Shown here in pieces: positions 35,851 through 43,267 of a DNA stretch of 64,000 bases (position 1 is its first letter; every line of letters starts with the position of its first letter). Below the pieces are notes generated by a model that made no database searches, had not been told where the DNA came from, and saw only the letters and a program-made list of their open reading frames with translations. The translations under genes were made by a program, and so were the position numbers. Source of the stretch: Bin103 sp002238925 (GTDB lineage Bacteria; Spirochaetota; Spirochaetia; SZUA-6; Bin103); NCBI GenBank assembly GCA_965208065.1, contig OZ242313.1, forward strand, positions 4,650,001-4,714,000, written 5' to 3'.

Positions 35851-36051
35851 CTACTCGGTAGTCTGGAACTCCATCTGCTGCGCTTTAGTCACGCGTCGGG
35901 ATGCATCGAGAATCTCAAGTGACACGAGATTGCCGTGTTCATCGTAATCGAGGATCACGCCAGGCTTGTCCTCGTCGCTCTCCGCGATCGCGGCATTCTC
36001 CTTGAGGATCACGGTCAACGAATCTGTCTTGAGGTCATACGTCGCTTTCAT
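35851..36051 (-). CDS. DUF2283-family protein, probable antitoxin
   Basis: A 66-residue DUF2283 protein with the signature start MKATYDLKTDSLTVILKE and the GVILDYDEHGNLVSLEILDAS core. Members pair with DUF4258 proteins in putative toxin-antitoxin modules. Here it lies six bases after a DUF4258 gene, as in that arrangement. Confidence 0.85.
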   Translation of the reverse strand: MKATYDLKTDSLTVILKENAAIAESDEDKPGVILDYDEHGNLVSLEILDASRRVTKAQQMEFQTTE

Positions 36052-36057
36052 GTTCGT

Positions 36058-36330
36058 TCACGGCTCCCAGTATTTGGCGACTCGGCTCGTGACATACACC
36101 GTTACCACCTCCTCGGGCACTCGATCGACGTCGACAAACACTCGGATCAGCTGCGCCGTCGAACCGAGGTTCACGCGAGACTGCAACACGACACGATTTG
36201 GTCGCACTTCCAACACCTGCTCCGGTGATGCGAGCACCGCACGAACGTCGGTCTCGCTGACTCCGCGACGTCGCATCTGGGATTGGGCGTGTGGAGTAAG
36301 GATGGCATGTAGGTACGCACGGCCAGTCAC
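36058..36330 (-). CDS. DUF4258-family protein, probable RelE-like toxin
   Basis: About 90 residues: LTPHAQSQMRRRGVSETDVRAVLASPEQVLEVRPNRVVLQSRV and VVTVYVTSRVAKYWEP are typical of DUF4258, related to RelE-type toxins. Start is uncertain: I use GTG 36330, with TATATT at 36338-36343 ending eight bases earlier; TTG 36339 is in the same frame. Followed by the DUF2283 gene, its probable antitoxin. Confidence 0.75.
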   Translation of the reverse strand: MTGRAYLHAILTPHAQSQMRRRGVSETDVRAVLASPEQVLEVRPNRVVLQSRVNLGSTAQLIRVFVDVDRVPEEVVTVYVTSRVAKYWEP

Positions 36331-36386
36331 CGCTCTCAATATAGGGCAGAGCGACCGTACGCCACCACCGGTGTAACGGCTTCTCG

Positions 36387-36662
36387 TTGGTCGAACGAGC
36401 GGCCGAGTGGTCCAAGGAGTGGCTGAAGGAAGGTCTTCAGCAGGGGATTGATCGCGATCGCGAACGAGCGCTGCTGTGCCGTATGACGGCCTCGCGCTTC
36501 GGACTGCCCACCGCCGAACGCCTGGCGGAGCTGTTGGCGCCTATCACCGACGCGGAGCGTCTGGCCGACGTCGGCGATTGGCTGGTGCAGTGCGACACTG
36601 GCGCCGACTTCCTCGCCCGCGTCGGCGCGGCGCCGGCCGCAGGGAACTCGGACAGAGCCTGA
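36387..36662 (+). pseudogene. C-terminal remnant of an Rpn-family nuclease/transposase-like protein
   Basis: The 91-codon frame reads VERAAEWSKEWLKEGLQQG, ERALLCRMTASRFGLPTAERL and ERLADVGDWLVQCDTG, the C-terminal coiled segment of Rpn (PD-(D/E)XK recombination-promoting nuclease) proteins. The N-terminal nuclease domain is absent and no start codon with a ribosome site is visible. A truncated relic in an island of toxin-antitoxin debris. Confidence 0.72.
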
Positions 36663-36673
36663 ACCAGGTTGGC

Positions 36674-36740
36674 GTGGTGGGGCCTCTTGCCGGTCCGTCA
36701 CGGTAGCGCGCCAGATGGCCCGTTCCGCGCCGCACCGGTC
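36674..36740. repeat. Dispersed repeat A, copy 1 (flanks vapC)
   Basis: A 67-base sequence that recurs as 66 bases at 38077-38142 with about four differences and one indel. It lies 14 bases downstream of the vapC stop. Confidence 0.93.
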
Positions 36741-36754
36741 CATGTACGCCGCCG

Positions 36755-37153
36755 TCACACCCAGCGGGCGGTGCGCAGGCCGTCCACCCGGTCGAATTCG
36801 CGCTGGTTGTTGGTAACCAGGGTCAGCGCTTCACTGCGGGCGTGGGCCGCAATATGCAGGTCGTCGGGTCCGATCACCTCCCCCCGGCGTTGGAGATCGG
36901 TCTTGATCTCGCCATAGTGGGCGGCCGCGCGCTCACCGTACCGCAGCACGTTCAGCCGTGACGTGAAGTCCTCAACCCGGCGCCGCGTCCGGTTCGGGTT
37001 GCCGCTCTTCTCCGCCCCGTGCAGCAGCTCTGCCAGAGTAATGGCACTGATGCAGATCTCGCCCGCATGCGCGTTGAACGTGTCGAGCGCCTGGCGCGGC
37101 CTGCGGTTGATGACGTAGATCGACAGGTCGGTGTCGAGCATGAAGCGGTTCAC
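36755..37153 (-). CDS. vapC: VapC-family PIN-domain toxin
   Basis: A 132-residue PIN ribonuclease. Acidic active-site residues are visible: MLDTDLSIYVINRRP (Asp7), ITLAELLHGAEKS (Glu near 42), and PDDLHIAAHARSEALTLVTNNQREF (Asp97 region and final Asp/Asn). The NRRP/AELLHGA pattern matches VapC toxins that cut initiator tRNA. It overlaps vapB by four bases. Confidence 0.92.
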   Translation of the reverse strand: MNRFMLDTDLSIYVINRRPRQALDTFNAHAGEICISAITLAELLHGAEKSGNPNRTRRRVEDFTSRLNVLRYGERAAAHYGEIKTDLQRRGEVIGPDDLHIAAHARSEALTLVTNNQREFDRVDGLRTARWV

Positions 37154-37389
37154 TCGAGCGGCTCACGCCCCTCCGGCGGCCCCTGCTCGCCTCGTTCGAT
37201 GCGCACGTCATCCGTGGCTTCCGCTTCTTCAAGGAAGAACGTGTCCCACACGCGGTCGACCGGTGACAGCACACGGTCGGGACCCAGCACGCGCACAGTC
37301 ACCTTCCTGACCCCGGCGGCAAAGCGCATCTCAGCCGGAATGCGCACCGCCTGGGTGCGATTGTTCTCGAACACCGAGCCCGTTGCCAC
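37150..37389 (-). CDS. vapB: VapB-family antitoxin
   Basis: A 79-residue AbrB-fold antitoxin: ATGSVFENNRTQAVRIPAEMRF at the N-terminus is the classic swapped-hairpin DNA-binding segment, followed by an acidic tail that blocks the VapC active site. Strong AAGGAGG before the ATG. The promoter/operator is in the repeated element 37402-37439. Confidence 0.9.
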   Translation of the reverse strand: MATGSVFENNRTQAVRIPAEMRFAAGVRKVTVRVLGPDRVLSPVDRVWDTFFLEEAEATDDVRIERGEQGPPEGREPLE

Positions 37390-37401
37390 ATCTTCCTCCT
37401 T

Positions 37402-37439
37402 ACTGCACTATACCTGATATATATAGCATAAACGGACGC
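37402..37439. promoter_or_regulatory. vapBC promoter/operator, also repeat B copy 1
   Basis: On the minus strand TATAGT at 37407-37412 serves as a -10 box ~18 bases before vapB. The segment holds an inverted repeat CTATA...TATAG around a TATATATCAGG core, a likely VapBC operator. The same sequence, one base shorter, recurs at 38143-38179. Confidence 0.65.
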
Positions 37440-37504
37440 TGACGAGCTACCCCCATTCACAACCCTCTTGTCCAACGATCCATTCTGAGAATCCAGCGAC
37501 GAAA

Positions 37505-37591
37505 TTACGTCGGATACAACTCCCGCGACACCTTCAGCACCGTCGCCTCGGTGCGCGGCAGATACTCCCCCAGGATGTAGATCGCCCGTAT
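37505..37591 (-). pseudogene. Remnant 3' end of an unidentified gene
   Basis: A minus-strand frame ends with YILGEYLPRTEATVLKVSRE then LYPT and TAA at 37505-37507. The sequence looks like a genuine protein C-terminus, but no start or upstream domain remains. The rest of 37440-37635 shows nothing recognisable. Confidence 0.35.
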
Positions 37592-37635
37592 GGGTCGGTG
37601 GCGGCTGCCCCGTGAGGCAGCCGGACGTTCTGCCA

Positions 37636-37663
37636 TTTACGATCGGGGCCGTTGATGTATGCT
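37636..37663 (+). promoter_or_regulatory. Promoter of DUF433/DUF5615 pair
   Basis: TTTACG (37636-37641), 16-base spacer, TATGCT (37658-37663); the -10 box ends six bases before the ATG at 37670, predicting a leaderless transcript. Confidence 0.4.
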
Positions 37664-37669
37664 GTTCGC

Positions 37670-37897
37670 ATGACGTACGTGGACCGGATCACCATTGAGC
37701 CTGGCAAGCGTGGCGGCAAGCCCTGTATCCGTGGGCTGCGGATCACTGTGTACGACATGCTCGACTACCTTGCGTCGGGAATGACTGAACAGCAGATTCT
37801 TCATGACTTCCCGGATCTGGAAGCTGCGGACATTCGGGCCTGCCTGCAATTCGCCGCGGATCGCGAGCGCAGGTTGGTCTCAATACCGCCAGAGTGA
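37670..37897 (+). CDS. DUF433-family antitoxin
   Basis: A 75-residue DUF433 protein with the full signature: VDRITIEPGKRGGKPCIRG, LRITVYDMLDYLASGMTEQQI, and DFPDLEAADIRACLQFAADRE. DUF433 antitoxins carry a small helix-turn-helix and pair with DUF5615 PIN-like toxins, whose broken gene follows with a GTGA overlap. The antitoxin itself appears intact. Confidence 0.87.
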   Translation: MTYVDRITIEPGKRGGKPCIRGLRITVYDMLDYLASGMTEQQILHDFPDLEAADIRACLQFAADRERRLVSIPPE

Positions 37898-38172
37898 AGC
37901 TGCTCTTCGATCAGAACCTGGCGCCACGCCTAGTCGACGAGCTCAAGCATCTAGTCCCCGGATCCCAGCACGTTACGCCGAACAGCATGGGTTCACGTTT
38001 CGAAGGACGCGCGGTCGGGCTTTCGCGTGCTGATGACCTTGCAGTTACGCTGAGTGTCCACATCCAGCTAAACCGAGTGGTGGGGCCTCTTGCCGGCCGT
38101 CACGGTAGCGCGCCAAATGGCCCATTCCGCGCTGCACCGGTCACTGCACTATACCTGATATATATAGCATAA
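37894..38172 (+). pseudogene. Decayed DUF5615 PIN-like toxin
   Basis: The frame starts as a DUF5615 toxin (MKLLFDQNLAPRLVDELKHL, then VPGSQHV) and then leaves the family. Traces continue in another frame (RYAEQHGFTF) and a third (VSKDARSGF), so an internal deletion plus frameshifts have removed the conserved Asp region. The last ~30 codons are read through repeats A and B. Its partner antitoxin is intact. Confidence 0.72.
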
Positions 38173-38179
38173 CGGACGC
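38077..38179. repeat. Abutting copies of repeats A and B (vapBC scar)
   Basis: Repeat A (38077-38142) is joined directly to repeat B (38143-38179). At the other locus the same two sequences are separated by 661 bases that contain exactly vapB and vapC. Confidence 0.92.
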
Positions 38180-38260
38180 CGCCGTGCTATATGCCCCACG
38201 TGCCCCCACGTCGTGGCGGGAGATTGACACGGCGGCGGCCGGTGTGCGATCAGATCGGCC

Positions 38261-39127
38261 ATGCATACCCGTACCGGGAACTTTCCCATTGGATTCTACG
38301 TAAAGCAGCTCACCTGGAAGGATGACCTTCTTGCGGTGGCGCGCTGGGCCAACGACAATGGTTTCGCGTTCATCGACCTGGACGAGGACGCCGACGAGAC
38401 TGCCAGGCTGGTGACCGATGCCGGCTTCACGATCGGTTCCGCCGACCTGATCGGGCGCGAGCCGTTCACTTCGGCCGATCCCGACAAACGCCGCGCCGGC
38501 ATTCAGGAGGCGGCCCGCTACATTCGGGCGGCGGCTGCAGGCGGCGCGCGCATCTTCAACATCTGCGGCATTCCCGAGGATTCGTCGCTGCCGCGCGCCG
38601 ACAACGCGGAGCGGTTCATCGCCTCGATGCGCGAACTGGTGCCGGTATTCGAGGACACCGGGTCCTGCTTGGCCATCGAGGGCTGGCCCGGCCCCGGCGC
38701 CGTCGCCTCCACGCCGGAGTCGTACCGGGCGGTGCTCGACGGCTGCGAGTCGGCGGCCATCGGCATCAACTACGATCCGTCACACCTCATCGCCACCGGC
38801 ATCGACCCGGTGCGCTTCGCCCAGGAGTTCGCCGGCCACGTGCACCACGCGCACGGCAAGGACACCGAGATTGCAGCGGAGGCGCAGTACCAGTACGGCA
38901 CCCGCCAGCCGCCGCTGGCTCACCGCGAGCGGTTCGGCGACAACCACTGGCGCTATACCATTCCCGGCCACGGCGAGATGCGCTGGACGGCGGCTCTGGA
39001 AGCCCTGCAGGCAGCCGGCTACACCGGCGGCATCTCCATCGAGCTGGAAGACAAGCACTACAACGGCAGCGAGGCGGGCGAGAAGGCCGGCCTGCAAGCC
39101 GGCGGCGCCTTCCTGGCCTCGGTCTGA
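38261..39127 (+). CDS. Sugar phosphate isomerase/epimerase family TIM-barrel protein
   Basis: A 288-residue xylose-isomerase-like TIM barrel. Metal ligands in order: CLAIEGWPG (Glu), AIGINYDPSHLIATG (Asp/His), HVHHAHGKDTEI (His, Lys, Asp), and GGISIELEDKHY (Glu). The second such enzyme in the window; only distant from the one at 19340. Likely a keto-sugar isomerase or inosose-type dehydratase. Monocistronic. Confidence 0.87.
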   Translation: MHTRTGNFPIGFYVKQLTWKDDLLAVARWANDNGFAFIDLDEDADETARLVTDAGFTIGSADLIGREPFTSADPDKRRAGIQEAARYIRAAAAGGARIFNICGIPEDSSLPRADNAERFIASMRELVPVFEDTGSCLAIEGWPGPGAVASTPESYRAVLDGCESAAIGINYDPSHLIATGIDPVRFAQEFAGHVHHAHGKDTEIAAEAQYQYGTRQPPLAHRERFGDNHWRYTIPGHGEMRWTAALEALQAAGYTGGISIELEDKHYNGSEAGEKAGLQAGGAFLASV

Positions 39128-39130
39128 CTC

Positions 39131-39517
39131 CTATGCTTCCAGGCGGCTGACGTAGTAGGCCCAGCCGATGCGGCGGCGTTCGTCGTCGCTCAGCTTGGCG
39201 GCGTCGGCCTCGGCGGCGTTGCGGCGCAGGAACTCGTCGGCGAGGATGAGCTGGCGCTCCTCGTCCATCTCGCGCCACTGGGTTTCGAGTTCCGAACGGC
39301 GGGTGTCGTCCATGACGCCGATCACGTCCTGGGCGCGCCCGAACCACTTGTCGAGGTCGAAGCTGCCATTGCCCGGCGATGCCGGCGGCGGCGCCGCGTG
39401 GCGCTGCTGATGCGGATCCTGCGGCTGCTGCGGTTTCTGCGTGAAGCGCTTGAACACCACCCACACGACAATGAAGCCGATGCACAGCAGAATGATTGTC
39501 GTTCGGTCCAACTCCAT
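39131..39517 (-). CDS. Single-pass membrane protein of unknown function
   Basis: A 128-residue protein: one N-terminal transmembrane segment (TTIILLCIGFIVVWVVF, about 6-22), a Pro/Gln-rich linker (QKPQQPQDPHQQRH), and a charged helical C-terminal domain with LDKWFGRAQDVIGVMDD and SELETQWREMDEERQLILA. No known family. It starts two bases after the sulfatase stop, so it is the last gene of the LiaF-GH32-sulfatase operon. Confidence 0.65.
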   Translation of the reverse strand: MELDRTTIILLCIGFIVVWVVFKRFTQKPQQPQDPHQQRHAAPPPASPGNGSFDLDKWFGRAQDVIGVMDDTRRSELETQWREMDEERQLILADEFLRRNAAEADAAKLSDDERRRIGWAYYVSRLEA

Positions 39518-39519
39518 AC

Positions 39520-40947
39520 CTAACTCCCTTGCTCCAGTACGTGCCAGAGGTGGTCCGCCGGGTCGTTCCAGCGCTCGCGCAATTCGCGCAGCTCGCCCTG
39601 CAGGCGGCGCACATTGTCGCCCTGCTCCGGCATGCCGGCAAGATCGTGCAGCTCGCGCGGGTCGGCGGCGTGGTCGAACAGTTGCGTATGCCGCTCGCCG
39701 TCCACCACGCACTCGATCAGCTTGTGGCGGCCGTCGGTCACCGCACGGTGCAGGTCCATGTAGGCAAAGTGTAACTTGTCGCGCACGGCGGCGTCCGGGT
39801 CGGCAAGCACCGGGCACAGGCTGCGCCCCTCCACCGAGGGCGGCGCCGCCACGCCGAGCATCCCGCACAGCGTGGGGTAGATGTCGAGCAGGTAGCACAG
39901 CGCCTCGCGCCGTTCGCCGCGCGGCACGCCCGGTCCGGCCATCAGCAACGGTACGTGCACGCTGTGGTCGTAGGTGCTCTGCTTGCCCATCAGGCCGTGC
40001 TGACCGAGCGCGAGCCCGTTGTCGCCGGCGAACACGATGATGGTGTTGTCCAGCTCCCCGGTGGTGCGCAGCGCGTCGATTACGCGTCCCAACTCGGCGT
40101 CGAGGTGGCTGATCATGGCGTAGTACTCGGCGATGTGGCGGCGAATGGCGGCCGGGGTGCGCGGGTAGCGCTCCAGCAGTTCGTCGCGGCCGCGCCAGCC
40201 GATATCGAACGGATGCTCCGGCAGGAACGCGTCCGGCAGCGGAATGCGGTCCGGGTCGTACATGGTCAGGAAGCGCTGCGGCATGGTGCGCGGGTCGTGC
40301 GGCGCCATGAACGCCAGGTAGGCCAGGAACGGCGCGCAACCGTCGCCGCCGGCGCGGGCATGTGCGCCGGAACCGGCCCGCCCGAGCAGGAACTCAATGG
40401 TGGCGTCGGCGAACAACTGCGACGAGTGGGTGCCGCTGGCCACCGCGTCGAAGCGCTTGCCCTGCATCTCCACGCTGCCGGTGCCGGGGTCGAACGGGTG
40501 CGGGCGCGGCTCGGGATAGGCGCCGGTCGGGTCGAACCGGCACACCGGCACGTTCCAGTGGTCGTCCATGCCGCCGAAGAAGATCTGGTCGCCGTGCGAA
40601 AAGCAGCGCGCGTAGGATGCGGGTCCGTTGTGCCACTTGCCGGTGCCGAAAGTGTCGTAGCCGGCGCCGCGCAGCAGCTCCGGCAGCATGACGTGCTCGT
40701 CCGGGATCGTCTCGCCCGAGTCCTGCAGGTGGAACAGGGTGCGCCCGGTCATCAGCATGGCGCGGCTCGGCATGCACACCGCCCCCACCGTGCCGCCCAT
40801 GATATGGGCGCGGGTAAACGCGGTGCCCTCGCGCACCAGCCAGTCCAGGTTGGGGGTGTGGATGTCCGGGTTGCCGAGCGCGCGGATGGTATCGAAGCGC
40901 TGGTCGTCGGCAAAAAACAGCAGCACGTTCGGGGGTCGGGAAGCCAT
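39520..40947 (-). CDS. Sulfatase (type I, formylglycine-dependent)
   Basis: A 475-residue sulfatase starting RPPNVLLFFADDQRFDTIRALG (Asp14/Asp15). The activation motif is GAVCMPSRAMLMTG with Cys58 and Arg62 in CMPSR. GDNGLALGQHGLMGKQS supplies the distal metal Asp/Asn pair (Asn in place of the more usual His). No signal peptide. Third gene of an operon after GH32, 17 bases downstream, suggesting a sulfated fructan- or sucrose-like substrate (inference). Confidence 0.92.
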   Translation of the reverse strand: MASRPPNVLLFFADDQRFDTIRALGNPDIHTPNLDWLVREGTAFTRAHIMGGTVGAVCMPSRAMLMTGRTLFHLQDSGETIPDEHVMLPELLRGAGYDTFGTGKWHNGPASYARCFSHGDQIFFGGMDDHWNVPVCRFDPTGAYPEPRPHPFDPGTGSVEMQGKRFDAVASGTHSSQLFADATIEFLLGRAGSGAHARAGGDGCAPFLAYLAFMAPHDPRTMPQRFLTMYDPDRIPLPDAFLPEHPFDIGWRGRDELLERYPRTPAAIRRHIAEYYAMISHLDAELGRVIDALRTTGELDNTIIVFAGDNGLALGQHGLMGKQSTYDHSVHVPLLMAGPGVPRGERREALCYLLDIYPTLCGMLGVAAPPSVEGRSLCPVLADPDAAVRDKLHFAYMDLHRAVTDGRHKLIECVVDGERHTQLFDHAADPRELHDLAGMPEQGDNVRRLQGELRELRERWNDPADHLWHVLEQGS

Positions 40948-40964
40948 ACCGGGGGGACTCTTCG

Positions 40965-42563
40965 CTAACCGGACGGCGGCCACACCGGGCGCAGCGTCGA
41001 CACGCGCGCCTGCCGCAACCGGGCATCGCCGCCATGCGCAAAGAAGCGCACCGGCTCGGAGCCCGGCGCCAGCACGATGCCGCCGGCCAGCATCACCCGG
41101 CCGTCGTCGGCGAACACCTCCACCGACGCGCGGTCCACCAGCACCCGCAGCGTGACGCTGTCCAGGCCGGCGGCGATCTGCGCGCCGTAGGAGCCGTTGT
41201 GCAGGCCGCCGGTGCGGCGGTCGTACCACACGTCGACGCCGCGCACCGCCATGCCGGCGGCAACCGCGCCGCCCAGCTCGATGGTCGCCTCAATGTCGAG
41301 CAGCTCGCTTGCCACCTCAGCCTGCACGCCGGCGCCGGCGGCCAGCGCCCGATCCTCGGCGTGCCAGGTCGCCGCGCGCAACGCCTCCAGCTCGCTGACC
41401 GGGGCGGTGGTCAGCACCACCTCGCCGCCGTGGCGGCGCAGGTGCAGGGTGTGCGGCACGCTCATGAACTGCGAGAACGGCATGCCGGGCAGCCCCTGCC
41501 GCATCCAGCCCATCATGATGCGCCGCCCGTCGCCCGCCGGCAGGTCGCTGAACGTCTGCGCGGCGTAGTGCAGGCCGGCCGGCTGCAGCCGCTTCGGGCC
41601 GCCCTCCGGCGTGAACGTGCGGCCGTCGAAGCTGCCGGTGAGGTAGGTGGTGTTGGCGCCCCAGAACACCCAGCGCTGGTCGTCGGGGTCGTCGTCGACC
41701 GCCAGCGGGAAGAAGTCCGGCACCTCCGTGCACCGCGGCAGGTCAAGGTGGCAGGTTTTCTCCCAGTGGATCAGGTCGGGCGACGCGTACAGGGCGTACT
41801 CGGTCTTGTGCAGGTAGAGCGCCATGACCCAGCGCCCGGTCGGAGCATGCCAGATCACCTTGGGATCGCGGTTGGCCGGAGCCTCTTGCGGCAGCACCGG
41901 GTTGCCTTCATATTTCTGCCAGGTGGCGCCACCGTCCGCACTGAACGCCAGACACTGGGTGAAGTCCTCCCGGGTCTTTCCGGCCGCGGTGTACAGCAGC
42001 ACGATCGGCGGATGGGAGCCGCTGCCCAGGCCGGAGGTGTTGTCGCGGTCGACCACCGCGCAGCCGGTGAACATGGTGCCGAATTCGTCCGGATAGAGCT
42101 CCACTGGCCCCTCCCGCCAGTGCAGCATGTCGCTGCTCACGGCGTGGCCCCAGTGCATGTTGCCCCACTCGGTGCCGTACGGATTGTGCTGGTAGAACAG
42201 GTGGTAGGTGCCGTCGTAATGGACCAGCCCGTTCGGATCGTTCAGCCAGCCGCGCCGCGACGAGAAGTGAAACTGCGGGCGCAGCGGCTCCCGGTACAGC
42301 TCGGCGGCGCCCGGCGGCTCCGCGGCGACGTGTACCGCGTCCAGTGACGCAGCCCCCTCGTACTCTACCTGGACCGTCTTTCCCAGGTGCGCCCCGAAGT
42401 CGCTGAATACCTCGTAGTCGCTGGCGGCGATGTCGCCGAGCTCGATGTCGAACTCGCGGACCTCGCCACCTTCGGCGACTACCCGCATGCGGCCCTGCAC
42501 CGGACCGCGGCGCACGGGCAGGATCAGGTAGGGATGCTCGATGGTGATTGTGGTGTGTTTCAT
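40965..42563 (-). CDS. Glycoside hydrolase family 32 (levanase/invertase-like)
   Basis: A 532-residue GH32 enzyme. Residues 1-85 are an extra N-terminal beta-domain like DUF4980 of levanases. The five-bladed propeller holds WLNDPNG with nucleophile Asp109, NRDPK with transition-state stabiliser Asp233, and TEVPDFF with acid/base Glu280. A C-terminal beta-sandwich (about 390-530) completes the fold. It hydrolyses beta-fructosidic bonds. No signal peptide is evident. Start overlaps the LiaF-like gene's stop by four bases. Confidence 0.93.
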   Translation of the reverse strand: MKHTTITIEHPYLILPVRRGPVQGRMRVVAEGGEVREFDIELGDIAASDYEVFSDFGAHLGKTVQVEYEGAASLDAVHVAAEPPGAAELYREPLRPQFHFSSRRGWLNDPNGLVHYDGTYHLFYQHNPYGTEWGNMHWGHAVSSDMLHWREGPVELYPDEFGTMFTGCAVVDRDNTSGLGSGSHPPIVLLYTAAGKTREDFTQCLAFSADGGATWQKYEGNPVLPQEAPANRDPKVIWHAPTGRWVMALYLHKTEYALYASPDLIHWEKTCHLDLPRCTEVPDFFPLAVDDDPDDQRWVFWGANTTYLTGSFDGRTFTPEGGPKRLQPAGLHYAAQTFSDLPAGDGRRIMMGWMRQGLPGMPFSQFMSVPHTLHLRRHGGEVVLTTAPVSELEALRAATWHAEDRALAAGAGVQAEVASELLDIEATIELGGAVAAGMAVRGVDVWYDRRTGGLHNGSYGAQIAAGLDSVTLRVLVDRASVEVFADDGRVMLAGGIVLAPGSEPVRFFAHGGDARLRQARVSTLRPVWPPSG

Positions 42564-43171
42564 TTTTGCTCCTCGCGAATGATTACGGCGCCCATGAGGC
42601 TGAAGCCGGAGAGATTGACCTGGTGACTGTTAAAGCGCGCCCCGGGCGGGCGCTTCGCCTTCGACGGACGGGTCTTGACGTCGCTCATCAGGCACCAAAC
42701 CGTGCGGTTGACCTGGCTGCCCGCCGGAACGGCCACCTGAATGTCCCCCATCACGCAGCAGATGCGCAACTCGTATATCCCGGGCGGCGCCGACTTCAGG
42801 TCGATGCTGGTGTCTCCCATGACGTTGATCACGAAGCTCGGGACATCTCCCGCATCCCGGATCTCCATCTCCCGGTTGCCCATCACGGTAACCGCGGCGC
42901 CGGCCGCCGCCACCGCGCCGGTCGCCCGTAGCGGTTCCCCGGCGTCGCCCGGAAAGTCGGCAACCACGGCCTCCAGCTCGCCGATGCTGGTGGCCAGCTC
43001 GGCGGCGCGCACCCGGCGCTCGTACTCGGCCAACTCCAGGTCGTCGCCGGCAAAGGCGTCCGCAAGCCGCTGCAGCACTTGCCGCCTGAGCTTCGGCACG
43101 CCGTACTCCGTCGGCCGGCCGTCGTCGTCGTCAGGCTCGGCGGCCGGCACCGCCGCCCGGTCATCGATCAC
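42560..43171 (-). CDS. DUF1707/LiaF-like protein
   Basis: A 203-residue protein. Residues ~22-72 are a DUF1707 helical domain (RRQVLQRLADAFAGDDLEL, then EYERRV). Residues ~90-200 resemble the C-terminal beta-domain of LiaF/YvqF (cell-wall-active antibiotic response): VTVMGNREMEIRDAGDVPS, VMGDTSIDLKS and VMGDIQVAVPAG. No membrane segment. First gene of the operon with GH32, sulfatase and a membrane protein, a surprising link between an envelope-stress-type domain and sugar enzymes. Confidence 0.8.
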   Translation of the reverse strand: MIDDRAAVPAAEPDDDDGRPTEYGVPKLRRQVLQRLADAFAGDDLELAEYERRVRAAELATSIGELEAVVADFPGDAGEPLRATGAVAAAGAAVTVMGNREMEIRDAGDVPSFVINVMGDTSIDLKSAPPGIYELRICCVMGDIQVAVPAGSQVNRTVWCLMSDVKTRPSKAKRPPGARFNSHQVNLSGFSLMGAVIIREEQK

Positions 43172-43267
43172 AGCGATCCACCTCGCGCACAGTGTACCGA
43201 TACTCGCCCCGCCTGCCGACCGGGCATACCCGGTCCACCCGGTCCTGGTCGAATGAGGCGGGTCCGG

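Noticed and set aside
36387..38180. Island considered as an intact mobile element
   Set aside because: Rpn relic, TA genes and repeats are present, but no transposase, integrase, terminal inverted repeats or target duplication can be seen.
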